From NCBI GenBank assembly GCA_963921825.1, contig OY997589.1, positions 6,819,798-6,883,797 on the forward strand: 64,000 nucleotides of DNA, in the 5' to 3' direction. Position numbers and translations under genes: made by a program. The stretch's first letter is position 1. Each line of letters begins with the position of its first letter. Below, in pieces: positions 48,605-60,639 of this stretch. Under the pieces are notes generated by a model. It made no database searches. It was not told where the DNA came from and worked only from the letters and a program-made list of their open reading frames with translations. The stretch comes from Erodium maritimum (taxonomy: Eukaryota > Streptophyta > Magnoliopsida > Geraniales > Geraniaceae).

Positions 48605-48866
48605 GGATGTGATGTATAAACATTCAACATCATTTTCATTTGTTGTCTCAATGTGATAACCATTTCAGCGAATATCTTTGAAACTTAACAAGTTTCTTTT
48701 TGATCTGGTTGAGAATATTGCATCATTGATAATAAATTCTATAACATTACATTGGCTCTTCCGGAGGCTTCAATAAGATCCGATGCACCAGATATTTTTC
48801 TCGTTGCTTTTAACATAATTAGAGAAACTTTTTATCCATAGTTCTTCATAAAACAAATAAATAAAA

Positions 48867-49600
48867 TTAAAAACAAGACACTCCAAATATTTTATTTTGC
48901 AATAACAAGGTAGCTCTTCCGGAGTCCTCTATCATATTTGCAACACCCATAATAGTGTTCATGTTTGCCTCGACCAAGGTCATACATAAATAATATTTCT
49001 TGTCTGTCAAAATTGTATGTGTAGTAGTACTATCAATAATACACATATCTTTATCATTTTTGTAATTAGATATATCACTTCTGGGATTCATATCCTTATT
49101 ATCTTAGAAAAGCAATGTATTAGTTTACATACTACAAAAGAATATAATAGAATTATGAATACAAATCATCCAAAGATTGGCTCATATGCATGATACTTGT
49201 TTTCCCGTCATCAATTACAAATGAGTTAAAGACATTCGATTAGATCTTCAGGATCTAGGTTATCAATAAAGTTTCTCTCTACGATTTCTTATTTGCCTTT
49301 GATCATACTTTTAGGTACGCAATCAACTACATTTACAAAATAACTTTCACCATGTTCATGAGTTTTCATTTGATGGATCATATTCCTTTTTTTTTGCGCC
49401 TTTCATACGCGTTCCACTTCTGGTGGTACACAGTATTTTTCATGGAATTGAAAATTATTTGGCTCATAACTATGACTACGACCGCGACCTCGTCAGGGGC
49501 ATCGGTCTTGCTTGGGTCTAGATCTACCCATATCCTATCACATTCACTTCAGGGAATGGAGTGTTGCCAACAAGGCGAGCTTGATTGTTTTCAACAATAA
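48867..49600 (-). pseudogene. Copia protease and gag remnant
   Basis: 49091-48867 contains MCIIDSTTTHTILTD, matching the Copia protease start (the usual DSG-type motif reads DST here), then ...IEDSGRATLL. 49600-49100 has weak gag-like text. No complete zinc knuckle is seen. Confidence 0.55.
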
Positions 49601-49699
49601 TTCATTACTTAATAAATATGTTACGTCTGATTCTTTTCGTTCTCGGTAATGCTACTTCAAGAGCATACTATATGGAAGTAATGTAGAGAAAAACATTTT

Positions 49700-50953
49700 T
49701 CATCGATTATAAATAATATGATGATGTGTTAAAATAGTTTCTTTTATTTATCCTGCAAGGATACCAATTTAGAACTTCAAGTCTATATGTAACCTTCATG
49801 TCACATTTTTTTTCTAGTAATTGCATGTATCTTGTTTACTTGGATGATGGTTCCAATAAATTTGTTTCTTGACAATTATAGAACTTTATATTCACCATAT
49901 CATGACTTGTGTAAACTTCAGGTTACACATATCAAATAAACATAATATCCACACAAATATGAATAAATATATATTATGATTTACACAATGAACGAACTCG
50001 TGGGGTGTATAAATATAGATTTTAGATAGGTATATAACCACACACCGAGAAAGCTCGTGGGGGTATTCGTAGTAAATAAAAATAACTATATATAAAATTT
50101 TAGGCTTCAAGCCATGAACACAAGTTACAAGTTTCAGGCTTAAGTTTCAAGTTTATATTTTGAATCAAAACTTCAGGTTTTGTCATCATTAGGTACATGT
50201 GAACTTCAGGTCACTCTAATTTCTTCAGGTTATAAGACCCACGATCTTTAATCAAAACTCCAGGTTCCTAAATATTTTCTCGTTAATATTTGAACTTCGG
50301 GTTCAAAATGGTTCGACATTGTAAAACTATAAAATCAATATAATCAACTAAGTAAAAATATAAGTAAAGAACGTGTCATTAGTTACCTGAACCATCAACT
50401 ATAATACTCTTATTCATATATGAGAGAGAATACACAACCATTTGTTGTACCATGTATTTGGAACTTCTGGTCCAACATACACCAAGTCAATGGTATTATG
50501 TATTTGAAAATTCTGATCCAACATATCATCATATTTGTAAACTTCAGGCTACAAATATACAACCTCATAAATTTATTCACAAGATACCATGCGACGAGAG
50601 AACACATGGAGTAGCTAAACTACTCATGTAACCGTATCGTGAATTTTTTTTCAAGCTTCACGCTTTTAAGCCAAGTTGCATGCTATAAGAAAAACAGTTC
50701 GTATCTTGGAACTTCAGGTCCAAATGATTCGATTTCAATAAATCTCACATTCGAGTATCAACAATAAGACACAAGTATATAATAAACATCAAGTTTCTGA
50801 TGTGAAAGATCCAATGTATATTGGCAATCACAGAGCATACTTATCGAAAAATGTAAATGAACTTGTATAAATAAACATGAATCAAATTCAAATAAATTCA
50901 CGATAATAGGAAACTTTGATACCTGGATAATAGAGCGATTCGTGCTGATAACG
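49700..50953 (-). repeat. Copia leader with dispersed CTTCAGGT motifs
   Basis: Between the 5' LTR and gag remains, the plus strand shows at least ten irregularly spaced variants of AACTTCAGGTT (for example near 49915, 50170, 50200, 50225, 50290, 50460, 50530, 50710). The minus-strand form is AACCTGAAGTT. Spacing is uneven, so this is not a simple tandem array. Confidence 0.6.
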
Positions 50954-51207
50954 TGTTATAAAAGTAAGAACGATACTTGTGAATGGAAGAACAAAACTAG
51001 AGAGAACAAGAGAACATGGAGAGAGTAGAGAATCGAATATTATTGATCAATTCATCCTTTACAATGACCTCTATTTATAGGCTCATAATCATAGAGTCAT
51101 AACCTTAATAAACTACATACATGATAGAGTCCAAAATACGAAAGTCTTCTAACTCCCACTCCTATCTAGAATATTCCATGTAGTCATCCAATCAAATATT
51201 CATAACA
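50954..51207 (-). repeat. Copia 5' LTR
   Basis: A 254-bp LTR, nearly identical to 45525-45778. The right flank AAGAT (51208-51212) completes the target duplication. Confidence 0.93.
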
Positions 51208-51212
51208 AAGAT

Positions 51213-53741
51213 AAGACTAGATTTTATTATAAAATGGGTTCAACCGAAACAAAATAGACTATTTAGAGTGGAATTGGATTCGATAGTATCGTTTGTGTAC
51301 TAAGAATACCATTGAGATCAATAAAAATGCGATTTAAAACAATTAAAAAAATCTCATTTTGCTTCGTCAAGTAGAGATGAGATAGATTTTATACAAACTA
51401 ATGGGATGAATACTTAGAGTTGAGAATATAGTCCAAGATCCCACTAAAGACAAATATATCAACGCTCGAAGTCATAAACCCGAAACCTATTTAACTTTAT
51501 AGGTGCCAATGTAACATTATTTTTATCAACAAAGTTTTATAAAAAACCCAATCTTTTTAGAAAAAAATGAGGGCAAGGAACAATGTTCTTCCAAACAACC
51601 AAAGGCAGCACCCATACAGACCGAGCATGTCAAAAGACAAGTCAAACCACGGACAAACCCAATCTATAGGTAATACTGATCTTAAATCAAGATAATCCTA
51701 CCATGAAGCAAACAGAAGAAGAGGAAGACGTCAAAGTCTAAACCTCACGAAACCAGTAGAACTTAAAATAAAATAGGTATAATACCCTAATAATAGACAA
51801 TAAGCTCAGTAAAACAAACAAAGCAAGCAGTGAACAACAAAACCCTTGACCGAAGTCAAGCCATGAAGCCCACAGCCCTTCACACGAACAATCCACTCAA
51901 CCCTAACATCGTTACTCAACTTCCACCCACCCAATAACCCAACCTAAAGGAGGGTCCGGATTACCTGACAATGCAAAGCAATTACCAGTTCCCCTCCCCC
52001 AAACTCAAATCAAATAGAGCTTCTAGAAGTCGTTAGGCTGTAACCCCCACGGTGGCCAACCCCAACCGAGAGGCCCCAACCACGACGAGATTGAGAAATT
52101 AGAAGACTATTAACAGAGATTCAAGGGAAGGAGAACCTGATAAAATGACAGGAAGAAAGCAGACGGTCAGTTCCACTACTCTCAGATCTTGAAATCTGAG
52201 ATCTTACCGAAGGTCAGCACCATCATGGCGACCACGAGGGGAGAGATCTCAACGAGTGTGAGGCAGAAGAACTGACAAGGTGGAGGAAGGGTGAGTGAGT
52301 GAAGACCGAGTACACGCTACTCTACTAGATCTGAGCAAATGAGTCGGAGAGACGAACAAGAGCCCATGGATGCCACTGGATTCACGAGCAACTCAGAATC
52401 TGAGACTAAATAAGAAGGCTTGCTGAAGAATAATGAGGCAGGTGAAAGAAGGCGGACAAAGAAGAAGGCTTGCGGAAAAGCATACAACACCAATTACAAG
52501 GCATTACCCAAATGGACAAAGTATGGTGTGAGAAGGCGGACAAAGTTCTGACGCTAGATGTCAAATTCGACAATTACTACACTGAATACAAAGAATTATA
52601 GCAAAAGGACGTGTCAAGATACACCGAAGAGCAGATGGAGACTCGCGCAAAAATATTGTCTTTATTGTACCATCAATGTGAGAAGATACAGACTCATATT
52701 GACAAACTCCAATAAAATTGTACTAGTTAACTTATTATTTTATTAATTAATCAATATGTTATTTGATATTTAGTTAATTTCATTTTTATTAATTACAAGT
52801 TCAAGTTTAATTTTATTTTAGTTAATTAATTTTTTTACTAATTAATTTTATCAATTTTATTTAATATTTGTTGTTCCAAATCGAAATTAAATAAATTTAT
52901 TAAAATATCAATTTAGCATCCAATTAGCATACACTCAACTCATAAATCTCATACCATGGAACACAATTTAATTTAAGGAGTTCAACTCATAGTTCTATAC
53001 AATCAACATATGAATCTCACATATGAATTCTATATAGGAGTCTTTTCAGTTTTAATTATCCAAATGTTTAATTCATAGTTCCTAATAGCTTGACTTTTTT
53101 AATGTGTAAGTTTTCATAAATCATAGGAGGACATAGAAAGTTTCAATACAATTTCAAAACTCATCCTCTTATAATGTTAATTCCATCTAAGGTTTTTGTT
53201 GAAGGTCAGGGGACATTTCCTAGCATGATGGTCTTATGTTTGGGTATAATCTAATAAACATTCAATGTCTTGAATAGAAGTTGATGAGAAACTAATATAT
53301 TTTTTTAGTTACGTGTTCTACTTAGAATTTCAAATTATACTTTATACTAAGTAACTCACGTACTGTTGTATATATTTTTCCAATTTTCTCATTAAACGGT
53401 TCTTACATAAGCATGTGGACATTAATCAGCATCACGTCGATTAAAACGTGTTTTTGTGACAATTCATATTTATCGTTTGCTTCTGTATTATCGGTTTTCT
53501 CCTGAACTCAGATAACACGAGGAATCGTCTTTTAACTTTTAATAACATACGTGAGCAATAACAACATAAAAACACTCGGAACAATCGAATTGCAAACACG
53601 ACATTGAGTTTATTCGGTGGCAGTAAGTATTCAAGTACATTAGCTATATTATACTGAAATTAAATGTTTGGCAGAGTATTATACTGAAATTTTCCCTAAT
53701 TTAAACACAAGACAGATACGTAGTATAGTGGTCGCCATCAG
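51213..53741. other. Intergenic with a LINE-like remnant
   Basis: 52545-51525, read on the minus strand, has a CG-rich start and an end (TTTGTTGATAAAAATAATG) like LINE 3' tails elsewhere in the window; no target duplication was found. 52550-53741 is strongly AT-rich and shows no gene. Confidence 0.4.
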
Positions 53742-54857
53742 CTAGTTGCCGGGAGTAGGGGCCGGAGCAGACTCACCGGCATAAGAACAACATATTCCGC
53801 AACCCCTCCCGTAGGAACTCCCTCCACAGCAACCGAACCGGCAGTAACCTCCTCCGTGGTAACCACCACCTCCACTGCTTGGGTGACCACCTCCGCCTCC
53901 GTAGTAGTAGTGGCCGCCGCCGGGATATCCTCCGCCGTTGTAGTATCCATAATATTTCGCCTCCTCCACTCCATTAGTCTTCCTCGTCACCTTTTCTACA
54001 CATGCCACAAATTTGACTTATATGCACAACACTCATTTTGATAGCACGTAAAATTCTTTTAAAACAATATAACCAATAATAATAGTTTAACTCTATAGTT
54101 TGTCGTTTACTTTCCCAAGGATCACCTTGTCTGCTATTTTAAAAGATGTTGTGGGAACAGAAAAATCACTTTGTTTTTCGATTCTTCTTTTTTGACATTC
54201 TACAGTTTGAGTACAAGTCGGTCTTAAGTCGCCAGACTCCGTCAGACTCTACTAATTGAAGCACTCACTAGTGGTTTAGGTCTGTTTTATCTTGGGAGAC
54301 ATTTGCTCATTCCAATCTCCAGTGCCGTAGAAGGGACAATTTGATTTGTTTGTAAGTATATGGTCGTTCTTTTTCTATTTATATTACTGATGAGTGGGAG
54401 GCATTAAGTTGTATATCAAGTGACCAATATATCCACACACTTTCGATGTGGGACCTCACACTTCAAAGCTCCCCCTCACGTGTAGGACTGGACATCTACA
54501 CGTGGGCCATAGCAAGATTGGACATCTGCATATGAACCGGAGACCACAGGGTGGAGGCGACAAACAGGTCGTGGGCCGAACCAGCTTTGATACCATGTTA
54601 AAGCCCAATCCAACCCAAAAGCTCGAACTGATGGATGGAGACATTAAAATGTATATCAAGTGGTCAATATATCCACACACTTTCGATGTGGGAGTCAAAC
54701 TTCAACAATATTGTCCTTGATTCAGTGCCTATAAGTAGTTCTAAAATGGCTCACCTTTGTTGGGGTCAATGGATTTGTCGGCCGAAGCAACTTGGGATGA
54801 GACGAGGAGCACGAAAGCAAGTAAGAGGCTGAGGAAAACGAAAACCTTGGAACCCAT
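53742..54857 (-). CDS. Secreted glycine-rich, cysteine-tailed protein, two exons
   Basis: Probable cell-wall structural protein, 118 aa. Exon 1 is 54857-54755 (103 bp) and exon 2 is 53995-53742 (254 bp), joined in phase 1 across a GTGAGC donor and TGTGTAG acceptor. The signal peptide is residues 1-26 (MGSKVFVFLSLLLAFVLLVS...ASA). A charged spacer (KEKVTRKTNGVEEAKYY) leads to a Gly/Tyr/His-rich domain (GGGYPGGGHYYYGGGGG) and a Cys-rich tail (CRFGCCGG...CGICC). This layout matches plant class II glycine-rich proteins, some of which bind wall-associated kinases; that role is not shown here. The intron (759 bp) contains a TRIM. TATA box at 54946-54953. Confidence 0.85.
54390..54707 (-). mobile_element. 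TRIM retrotransposon in the glycine-rich protein intron
   Basis: Same family as 26027-26365, in minus orientation. The complete LTR is 54596-54707 (112 bp, starts TGTTGAAG on the minus strand). The primer-binding site TGGTATCAAAGC is at 54595-54584, a GGGGGAG-type polypurine tract is near 54468-54480, and the second LTR (54390-54467) is truncated. It lies wholly within the intron 54754-53996, in the same direction as the gene. Confidence 0.8.
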
Positions 54858-54945
54858 GTTTTTTTTTTCCTTTTCTGGACTATCGAAGAGTATTGGTTAA
54901 GACAACGAGAGTGAAGGATGAAGAAGATAGTGCATGCATGCTTCC

Positions 54946-54953
54946 TATTTATA
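54946..54953 (-). promoter_or_regulatory. TATA box of the glycine-rich protein gene
   Basis: TATAAATA on the minus strand, about 90 bp upstream of the ATG. GCATGCATGC (an RY-type motif, 54932-54941) lies just downstream of it. Confidence 0.65.
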
Positions 54954-55305
54954 GTCCAACAATGGCTGGCTAGGTCTTGTTCATTGATTAATGGAGATTG
55001 GAGAAATGAGTGCTTAGAGTTTATTGGAAAAGTAGGCTACCATCTAAGGCTACAAAATTTATAAGGCCTCCAATTTATTCCAAACACGTTTTTGGTTTAT
55101 ATTTAATTTTTATTAGTAAATATCTACAATCAAATATGTTTTGAATTTAAGTTTATAGATTTTACAACTCACACTGAGATTTATCTTTCAAAGCTTAAAA
55201 AAAAATAGCAATATATGAGTATGTTAACTCTATCTCTAAGTCATTGTATTGAAAATGTTATTTTTGTTTCCGTGAAGCAAATCATATGCATGTAACATTA
55301 AATTT
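54954..55305. other. Promoter-side intergenic DNA
   Basis: AT-rich DNA upstream of the glycine-rich protein gene; nothing else recognised. Confidence 0.4.
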
Positions 55306-55315
55306 TGGATTTATT

Positions 55316-56446
55316 GTATTGTACAAAGATAAAAAGCGGAAGAAGAAATTAGCAGGGGCTAGGGTTTTCTCGTCCCTTACAGATCTGTCGCCGATCCTCC
55401 TCCCCCTTCACCATCATCATTCATATCATGCCATACACCTCCTAAACCTTCGTAATGATGCAGCAACCAGCACCTGGCGGAGACCCGTCGCCGATGGCTG
55501 CCGATCAGCAATACCAGCAGGCGCCTCCGCCGCAAAAGTGGAGGATGATGCAGTAGCAGGCGACGACGCAGTCTCACCAGCCCGTGCCTCCCCCTAGTAG
55601 GTGGGTCCCGCAGGCCGTGCCTCCGCCGGCTCAGAAGCAAGCTCTCTCTGAACCCTTTAGGGTTTCTCACCGAACCCCTTAGGGGTTGAATTCTCGCCGT
55701 CTCCGATTATCCTTCCGGTCGACATGTGCCACCGCGCTCCTGTCACAAGGGTTGCATCCCTTCTGACCGCCACTTACCCTCCCATCGCGCCGCGGTCTCC
55801 CCGATCGTTTCATGGCCTCCAATCCATCCCAAACCGATCACACCACAGGGATCGGTGCAGACCCGAAGGATAAGCAGGTCCCTCCGTCTCGGCCACAACC
55901 TCTACTGGATGAAGGTGGGCTCGCGGTGGAACCAGGTCATCTCGGCAGATGGAACCCTAAGGGGAAAGGTAGCCAACGGGAAACCGCTGGTGAATATTTG
56001 ATGGGGACGGAACGTCTCAAGGATCCAAAGACAGAGGTGTTAAGGCCTCCTACGGAAGAATGAGAAGACCCGGCGGGGGTGGGAGGGTCCGACTACAGAC
56101 TATACCCACAGACCCGGGACTACCGGTGCTGAGAACTCTCGGGAAAGCCGTAATCAGGGCACCCGTTTCAAGTTTGCGTTATGTTTTTTACTATTTTAGT
56201 TTGGGTTGGTTAGTTCTTTTCGTTTGTTGGATTAGGTTTCTTATGTTTAGTACTTTTGAAATGTCAGTAAGGGGATGTCTTGAGTTTTGTCTGCGATGAA
56301 AAGCGGGCTATCTTCTACGGGTCCATAAGCGCTGGGCTTGCTACGGTCGGCCTAGACACATATCAGGAATCCAGAGCGGTTACACTCTACATTGTATGGT
56401 TTTTTGTTTGCAGTAATGCACTTCCCCAGTTACCTGTTCAAAAAAA
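55316..56446 (+). mobile_element. Non-autonomous LINE-like retroposon, 10-bp TSD
   Basis: TGGATTTATT flanks it at 55306-55315 and 56447-56456, with a short A run before the right copy. The 5' end has GGGCTAGGGTTTTC; the body shares ATACCCACAGACCCGGGAC with the element at 30331-31736. There is no reverse transcriptase. ORFs of 80-103 aa are not recognised. Confidence 0.75.
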
Positions 56447-56606
56447 TGGATTTATTTCAAAACAATTATAGTGATTCTTGAATAGACCCAAATTCTCCTA
56501 AGCGATAGCCTCGAGAAAAGACATCTCAAATTGAATTTTTTTTTATTTTATTAATTTAAATTAAACCTTTTATGCCTCTTGCATTAATAAATAATAAAAG
56601 ACATCG

Positions 56607-57607
56607 AGCAAACCCTAGTCCTAGTTGTCGTACCCTTGCAGCTATGGTGCTTCCTAGACATATCCTTGTTGTCGACGATCTCGCTGACGTTGCTGTTTCC
56701 CTCTCTGTCGGCTCTGTCATGGCGTCTTCGGTGCAAAGTTCTCCCTCGAAGCCTCCGTCGTCTCCTCTTGTGCATCCATCTCTGAAGGTCCGGCGCGGGA
56801 GGACGTCGAAGCAACTTCTACATGGGATTCCTTCAGCGCCTTTTTCTCCTCCAACACTACGACTTCCTTCTCTCTCTCCACCGATGATGCTTGGGGAACC
56901 GCAGCGGGGAGGATCTCTGCGGCGATACTAGTTTACTTCTACACAAGCAACGACCATGTCCTACTCCCTCCGAACCCTAGATCGCCGAGTCCCCGGGCTT
57001 ACTACGACCTTGCTATGGTCTCTGTTTCGGACGACGTGTTGCCTAGGGTTGCGTCTTCACCAGTGTCTCTGAGGTATCGGGATATCTCTCCCGATCAGCC
57101 CCCGTTGCCGCTGAAGCCATCGGCGCGTCCTTCTCCCTGGCCTCTGCCGCTGTCGCCGCCTCTGAAGGCGTCACCGTCGTCTCTGAAACTGCCTCATCCC
57201 TGGCCTCCACCACCGCTCCTTCCTCGACCCCTCTCTCGATTATGGATCTGACTAATCGAGTGGGTCTTTGTTATTTTTCTAACTTCGTCTTTGCAGGGTC
57301 AATGACGACATGAATCCAGTGCTCTAGGGACTGGCCTAGGGAGGGGTCCCTAGACGGTGCTTTGCCTCCCACCATCACCGTTGTTGAGCTCTTTGAGTTC
57401 CGGTGTCCCGTTCCCCCCTCGTCTTATATCTTTGCCCGTGGGGCATCAAAATACTGTCTGTGACAGTTCTAATATTAAAAGGCTCAGCGAACCATTGTTC
57501 ATTCAAACTGACCTTCCGTAATCGAGGAGCATGTTCCTCAATACACAACAATGTAATCGATTCTAAAAGTTATAATATGTCACTTTTCGCTTAAAAAAAA
57601 CAACAAA
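56607..57607 (+). mobile_element. Non-autonomous LINE-like retroposon
   Basis: A one-kb element starting at CAAACCCTAGTCC and ending in GCTTAAAAAAAA. Its last 250 bp match the minus-strand 3' end of the element at 6758-8418. AAGACATC occurs just before (56599-56606) and just after (57609-57616), a likely 8-bp target duplication. CT/CG-rich ORFs of 78-119 aa have no family. Confidence 0.65.
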
Positions 57608-57616
57608 CAAGACATC

Positions 57617-59399
57617 AATATTTTTGGATGATATATCTTAACAAATAAGCTACTAGATACATTTCGGGCACATATATCTTTAAAATATTAAAATGAAACA
57701 AGTTTTTTAATTATCATCTAAAATCCAAATGGGTCTCAAATTTATATTTTTTGTCCACATTTTTAGAGACTTTGAACTTAAATATTGTTTTTGTTTGAAT
57801 TCGTAGAGAGATAAGATATTAAGATGCATATCTCAAAAAAAAAAGATATTAAGGCGCATTTGAGCTTGTAATTTTTTTCTAAATTAAAAGTGAATACTTT
57901 TTTATCGTCAATATATATCGTTATAGGCTAATTTTATAGACTTCGCCTTAGGCCACTAAACATTAGGGCCGGTCCTAGACCGTTGGTGTGGTAGATTGTT
58001 GATAATATTAAATGAGTTCATAATTTTTTCGTACCAACTTGCCTCTTGCTTCTCGTTTCATATCTATGCAAGTGCAGCTAGGAGTGGGCAAAGGTCGGCT
58101 AACCAACTATTGCTTCCTTCACGGACCCAATCCGATACTATGGGGTTGCCAAATTTTGGAACCAATCCCGTCACCAAAAACAATACTTCACTATGAAACC
58201 AGCCAGTTGATTGGTCGGTTGGTTAGCGGTTTTAATCAACCGATCATTATATTATTGGACTTCATATTTGGGTCAAAAAATATGAGCTCAAAACCAAATA
58301 ATCTAAATTTACAAGTAAAAATAGTAATGAATCATACATAACAAATACATATAAATAAAAACAATAAAATTGCACAGAAAATCATTATACGTTCATAAAA
58401 AATATATTTGTCACAAGTTCACCACAAATACATCCCTTAGAGCATCCACATCAAGGGGGGCTGAACCCTGAACCCTGAACCCTGAGGTAGAACCTTCTGA
58501 TGACTAGGCAGGGTTCAGCCTCCTGCCCCCTAAATTTAGTGTGTTGCACATCAGAGAGGCAAGTATGGGGGCATGATTTTCATAAATGCTGATTGTGTAA
58601 TTAATTAAGCTTTTAACTGAATCTGTTAACGTTATTTTTAAATCAACAACTACTAAATAAAATTCATAAATAGAAATAAAAGTTCATTAATAAAATGCAA
58701 AATTTAAAAATTACATAAAAAAATAAAAAATACATAATTCAAATGGACAATTCATTTGGTCGATATAAGTTTATGTAGTGATGAATTCTTTGCTGACCGT
58801 TACTAATACCATATATATTTTTTTGAAACACTGACAGTTACTATTCCTGATAATAACGTTTGGGCATCATCGTCGGACATTTTTTTATCGCAACAGAAAA
58901 ATGATTTTTAAAATAAAAAACTGATTTTTTAATTTAAAAACTGATTATTAAATTAAAAACTGATTTTTAAAATCTAAAACTAATTTGTTTACCTATAAAA
59001 ACCTAATTAATACCTAATTAATAACCTTACCATATATTAACCTAACTAATTACTATATATTAACCTAATTACTAACTTACCATATATTAATATAACCTAA
59101 TTAATACCCACAGTTACTGTGCTTCTTCTCCACTGCTGCGTCTGCGTTTGTTTTTTTTGCTGGCCACGCGTCGGCACTGGATAGGACGGCGGCAAAGCAG
59201 CGGGGAGTGAGGCAGCGGGGCTTATTCTTGGGGGTTCTGAAGGAATTAGTTCTCATCGTTGCGTTGAAGGAGATACTTTCTAGGGTAAGTGTTGGATTCT
59301 GGAGCTGATCTTGTTCATTCTAGTAATGATGGAGTTGCGGATTTGCAGTAGGTGTCAAACAACCTCCTTTACCCTCTGAACCTTGATTCTACTTAGTTT
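57617..59399. other. Intergenic, with one GAGCATCCAC transposon-like end
   Basis: AT-rich. At 58438 TTAGAGCATCCACATC looks like the left end of a PIF/Harbinger-type element; no right end was found, so it may be truncated. A short CCCTGAA triplet repeat follows (58464-58486). 58900-59105 has repeated 'aacctaattaata'-like text. Confidence 0.4.
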
Positions 59400-60246
59400 G
59401 TGTGGGAAAGCGTCTTTGTTTCAGCCCCAGTTTTGGAGGTCTGGATGGTTTCGGGTTTCCAAACTTTAATCTTATGATTACGGAAAAGGAAGACCAATCT
59501 GGTTTTGACTTGGCTTGTAAAAAGGTTGTGCACGCACAAGTTGAGGAAATATCTAATCTAATGGATTTTAATCCTCCCAAAACTCTGGTTGTTATTAAGA
59601 TCAGTTAGAGGAGGAAAGAAAATTTCAAAGAATTTCGTATCCACTCGCACCTATGATACAAAGTATAGATTGAAATTGAGGAAGGAAGCTGCTTCTAGAA
59701 AGTCTGTTCAAAAGGAGAAATTCTATAAAGGTCTCTCGGAAGCTGAAAAGGCCTAGGGATTCGGTAAAGCTATAGGAACCCGAGATTCGGTTCCTGATGA
59801 GGATGTAATTGAGCAGTTACAAAGGTTGGAAGGTGATTTCAATATGAGTGTTGATTTAGAAGTTGACTCTGATGATGAATTTGAGGATTTGGAGGGTATT
59901 TCTGATTCTGATTTGGCTGGTGGAGTGGGTTGAGAGTTTTAGTTGTTGGCATCGCTCTGGTTTGGGTCTGGTTGCTCTAGGTCGGGTTGGTCTTTGTCTT
60001 CTGGTTTTTTATTGGTTTTTGAGGGTTGTTGTCTGTTTTTGTTTGTCTTCTATGTTAGTTTTGTTTTCGGGTGTCTTTCCTGTGTTTTTAGGTTGGTTGC
60101 TTTGGGTTTGTTTCTCTGTTGATGGTTTGGATGTCCTCTTCTAAAGGGGTGTTTTGTTGTTTTGTATTCTCAAATGTCTTTTTCCTTGTCTTTTGTTTTT
60201 TTTCATTTCGGAAAGAGGAGAGTCTTAATATATTGTTTTGCTGATA
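59400..60246 (+). pseudogene. LINE fragment with ORF1-like remains and 3' tail
   Basis: Plus-strand reading frames, broken by shifts, give MGKRLCFSPSFGGLDGFGF... (59402-59608). Then about 95 residues end in an acidic tail (EVDSDDEFEDLEG; 59643-59930, one stop inside). This resembles the C-terminal part of plant LINE ORF1 proteins. A T-rich 3' segment and TTTTGCTGATAAAAAAAA end it at 60246. No reverse transcriptase lies between, so the element is internally deleted. Confidence 0.5.
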
Positions 60247-60639
60247 AAAAAAACATGCAATATCATATTTGATCTAAATATGCAAGCATTAAAGCCTAAC
60301 CTAAACATGCAAAAATTAATAAATCATTAAGCCCTCGAAACATGCAATATCATATCCGAACACCAACATACCTTTCTCTGGTAATTTCAAGCCCTCAAAT
60401 CATTCAACATTTGAATGAGTCCTTTGATCATGCTACAAAATCTCCTTATCACCATAACACGCCAGATCAATCCTTTGCGAAGAATCACCGGCGATCGAAC
60501 AATACCAGTGATACAATGGCATTAGAAGAGAGCATCACATTCCCCTTACAAATATGTGTTTTAAAAAGAAACAACTTTAAGATTAAACTTAAACATGAAG
60601 CAAACAAAATACAAACTCCCACCAGCGGTCAAGTAGTGT

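Larger units (their letters stand above)
45525..51207 (-). mobile_element. Copia LTR retrotransposon, complete ends, minus, TSD AAGAT
   Basis: A 5683-bp element with two 254-bp LTRs (45525-45778 and 50954-51207) differing at two positions that I can see. It is flanked by AAGAT at 45520-45524 and 51208-51212. On the minus strand the polypurine tract AAAGGGGGAG (revcomp of 45779-45788) precedes the 3' LTR. GTTATCAGCACG follows the 5' LTR as the likely primer-binding region. Coding is broken into pieces, and much of integrase and gag is missing. It is therefore non-autonomous although recently inserted. Confidence 0.93.

Noticed and set aside
58464..58486. CCCTGAA x3, telomere-like heptamer
   Set aside because: Only three units and not the plant telomere unit CCCTAAA; treated as a chance short repeat.
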